Origin: an uncultured Clostridia bacterium
GTDB taxonomy: Bacteria > Bacillota > Clostridia > Christensenellales > Borkfalkiaceae
Direction of reading: 5' to 3'
Assembly: GCA_904502225.1 (NCBI GenBank)
Contig: CAJGDO010000019.1
Span: 1 to 23,636, forward strand
Length of the DNA: 23,636 nucleotides
Positions 23,139 through 23,636 of the stretch are shown here, piece by piece. A program made the position numbers and the translations under genes. Position 1 is the first letter of the stretch; each line of letters opens with the position of its first letter. The notes beneath the pieces are model-generated. The model was not told the origin of the DNA. It saw only the letters and a list, made by a program, of their open reading frames with translations, and did not search any database.

Positions 23139-23636
23139 AAGATAAAATTATTATAATTTGCGGGGCTACAGCGTCGGGAAAAAGCGATTTGGCGATAGAG
23201 TGTGCCAAACTTTTTGATAGCGAAATTGTTTCAGCCGATTCTATGTATATTTATAAAGGCTTAAATATCGGCACAGCAAAGCCTACGCTATTAGAAATGC
23301 AAGGTGTAAAACACCATATTATTGACGTTGTTTCGCCAACTGAAACCTTTTCGGTTAGCGATTATAAAAAAATTGCAGAACCAATAATTTTAGATATCAT
23401 AAATAAGGGTAAAGTTCCTATTGTATGTGGCGGAACAGGTTTTTATATCAATTCAATTTTATACGATTTATCTTATGGAAATGGTCAGCCAAATTTGGAA
23501 ATAAGGGAAAAATATAACAAACTTGCAAGTGAAAAAGGAAATGAATACGTTTATAACATCTTGCTTGAACTTGATAAAGAAAGTGCCTTAAAACTACATT
23601 ACAACGACTTAAAAAGGGTTATTAGAGCATTAGAAA
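23117..23636 (+). CDS. miaA: tRNA dimethylallyltransferase MiaA (3' end beyond window)
   Basis: Partial: 173 complete codons before the window ends, of a family length near 300. It adds the dimethylallyl group to N6 of A37 in tRNAs reading UNN codons, the substrate for MiaB at the head of the same operon. The P-loop is GATASGKSDL at about 16-25, followed by SADSMYIYKGLNIGTAKP (the DSMQVYRG-type motif), HHIIDVVSP, FSVSDYKK and CGGTGFYINSIL. The ATG at 23117 lies within mutL, 22 nt before its stop, and gives the expected distance to the P-loop; only a weak GGAA precedes it. Confidence 0.96.
   Translation, partial: MVQENSIKDKIIIICGATASGKSDLAIECAKLFDSEIVSADSMYIYKGLNIGTAKPTLLEMQGVKHHIIDVVSPTETFSVSDYKKIAEPIILDIINKGKVPIVCGGTGFYINSILYDLSYGNGQPNLEIREKYNKLASEKGNEYVYNILLELDKESALKLHYNDLKRVIRALE

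Noticed and set aside
1..23636. Mobile elements, CRISPR arrays, phage genes, toxin-antitoxin or defence systems
   Set aside because: Looked for direct repeats, integrase/transposase motifs and unusual gene pairs; all genes fit core housekeeping or sporulation functions, and no repeat array was seen.

Overview
This window reads as chromosomal DNA of an AT-rich, low-GC, endospore-forming Firmicute of the class Clostridia. It carries the spoIIA operon (spoIIAA-spoIIAB-sigF), the minimal clostridial spoVA set (spoVAC-spoVAD-spoVAE) and yunB, together with a T-box leader and the miaB-mutS-mutL-miaA order typical of that phylum. I see no phage, insertion sequence, CRISPR array or plasmid gene. Almost all of it is core housekeeping and sporulation DNA. 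The species is not identified.

Layout: (1) 20-302, three tRNA genes on the minus strand (Asp-GTC, a CAT-anticodon tRNA, Pro-TGG) with a promoter at about 323-351. (2) 447-3990, plus strand: spoIIAA, spoIIAB and sigF behind a vegetative-looking promoter and closed by a strong terminator, then spoVAC, spoVAD and spoVAE. A long hairpin before spoVAD covers its ribosome binding site. (3) 4008-6058: an MFS transporter with its own promoter, then yunB. (4) 6074-15054: a consensus promoter and a phenylalanine T-box riboswitch, then six tightly packed genes (pheS, pheT, mutS2, an unknown membrane protein, a cysteine desulfurase, thiI) with no gap over 21 nt. It ends in a hairpin inside the tail of a convergent gene. 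(5) 15060-17270, minus strand: a class A penicillin-binding protein. (6) 17324-23636, plus strand: miaB, mutS, mutL and miaA, the last cut by the window end. MiaB appears to start at or next to its transcription start point.

How they fit: SpoIIAA, SpoIIAB and SigF form the partner-switching circuit that turns on forespore transcription. SpoVAC, VAD and VAE belong to the channel that loads dipicolinic acid into spores, and YunB is a sporulation membrane protein. The T-box senses uncharged tRNA-Phe and controls its synthetase. Because no terminator is visible before thiI, it may also influence MutS2 and the tRNA-thiolation pair. MiaA and MiaB modify A37 of tRNAs reading UNN codons, including tRNA-Phe, and share an operon with mismatch repair.

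I found no clearly new biological system. The signals most worth checking are the RBS-covering hairpin before spoVAD, the probable leaderless miaB transcript with overlapping divergent promoters, the T-box reach, a strong codon-context effect (Asn/Asp codons before Val almost always end in C), and a degenerate Smr motif in MutS2.
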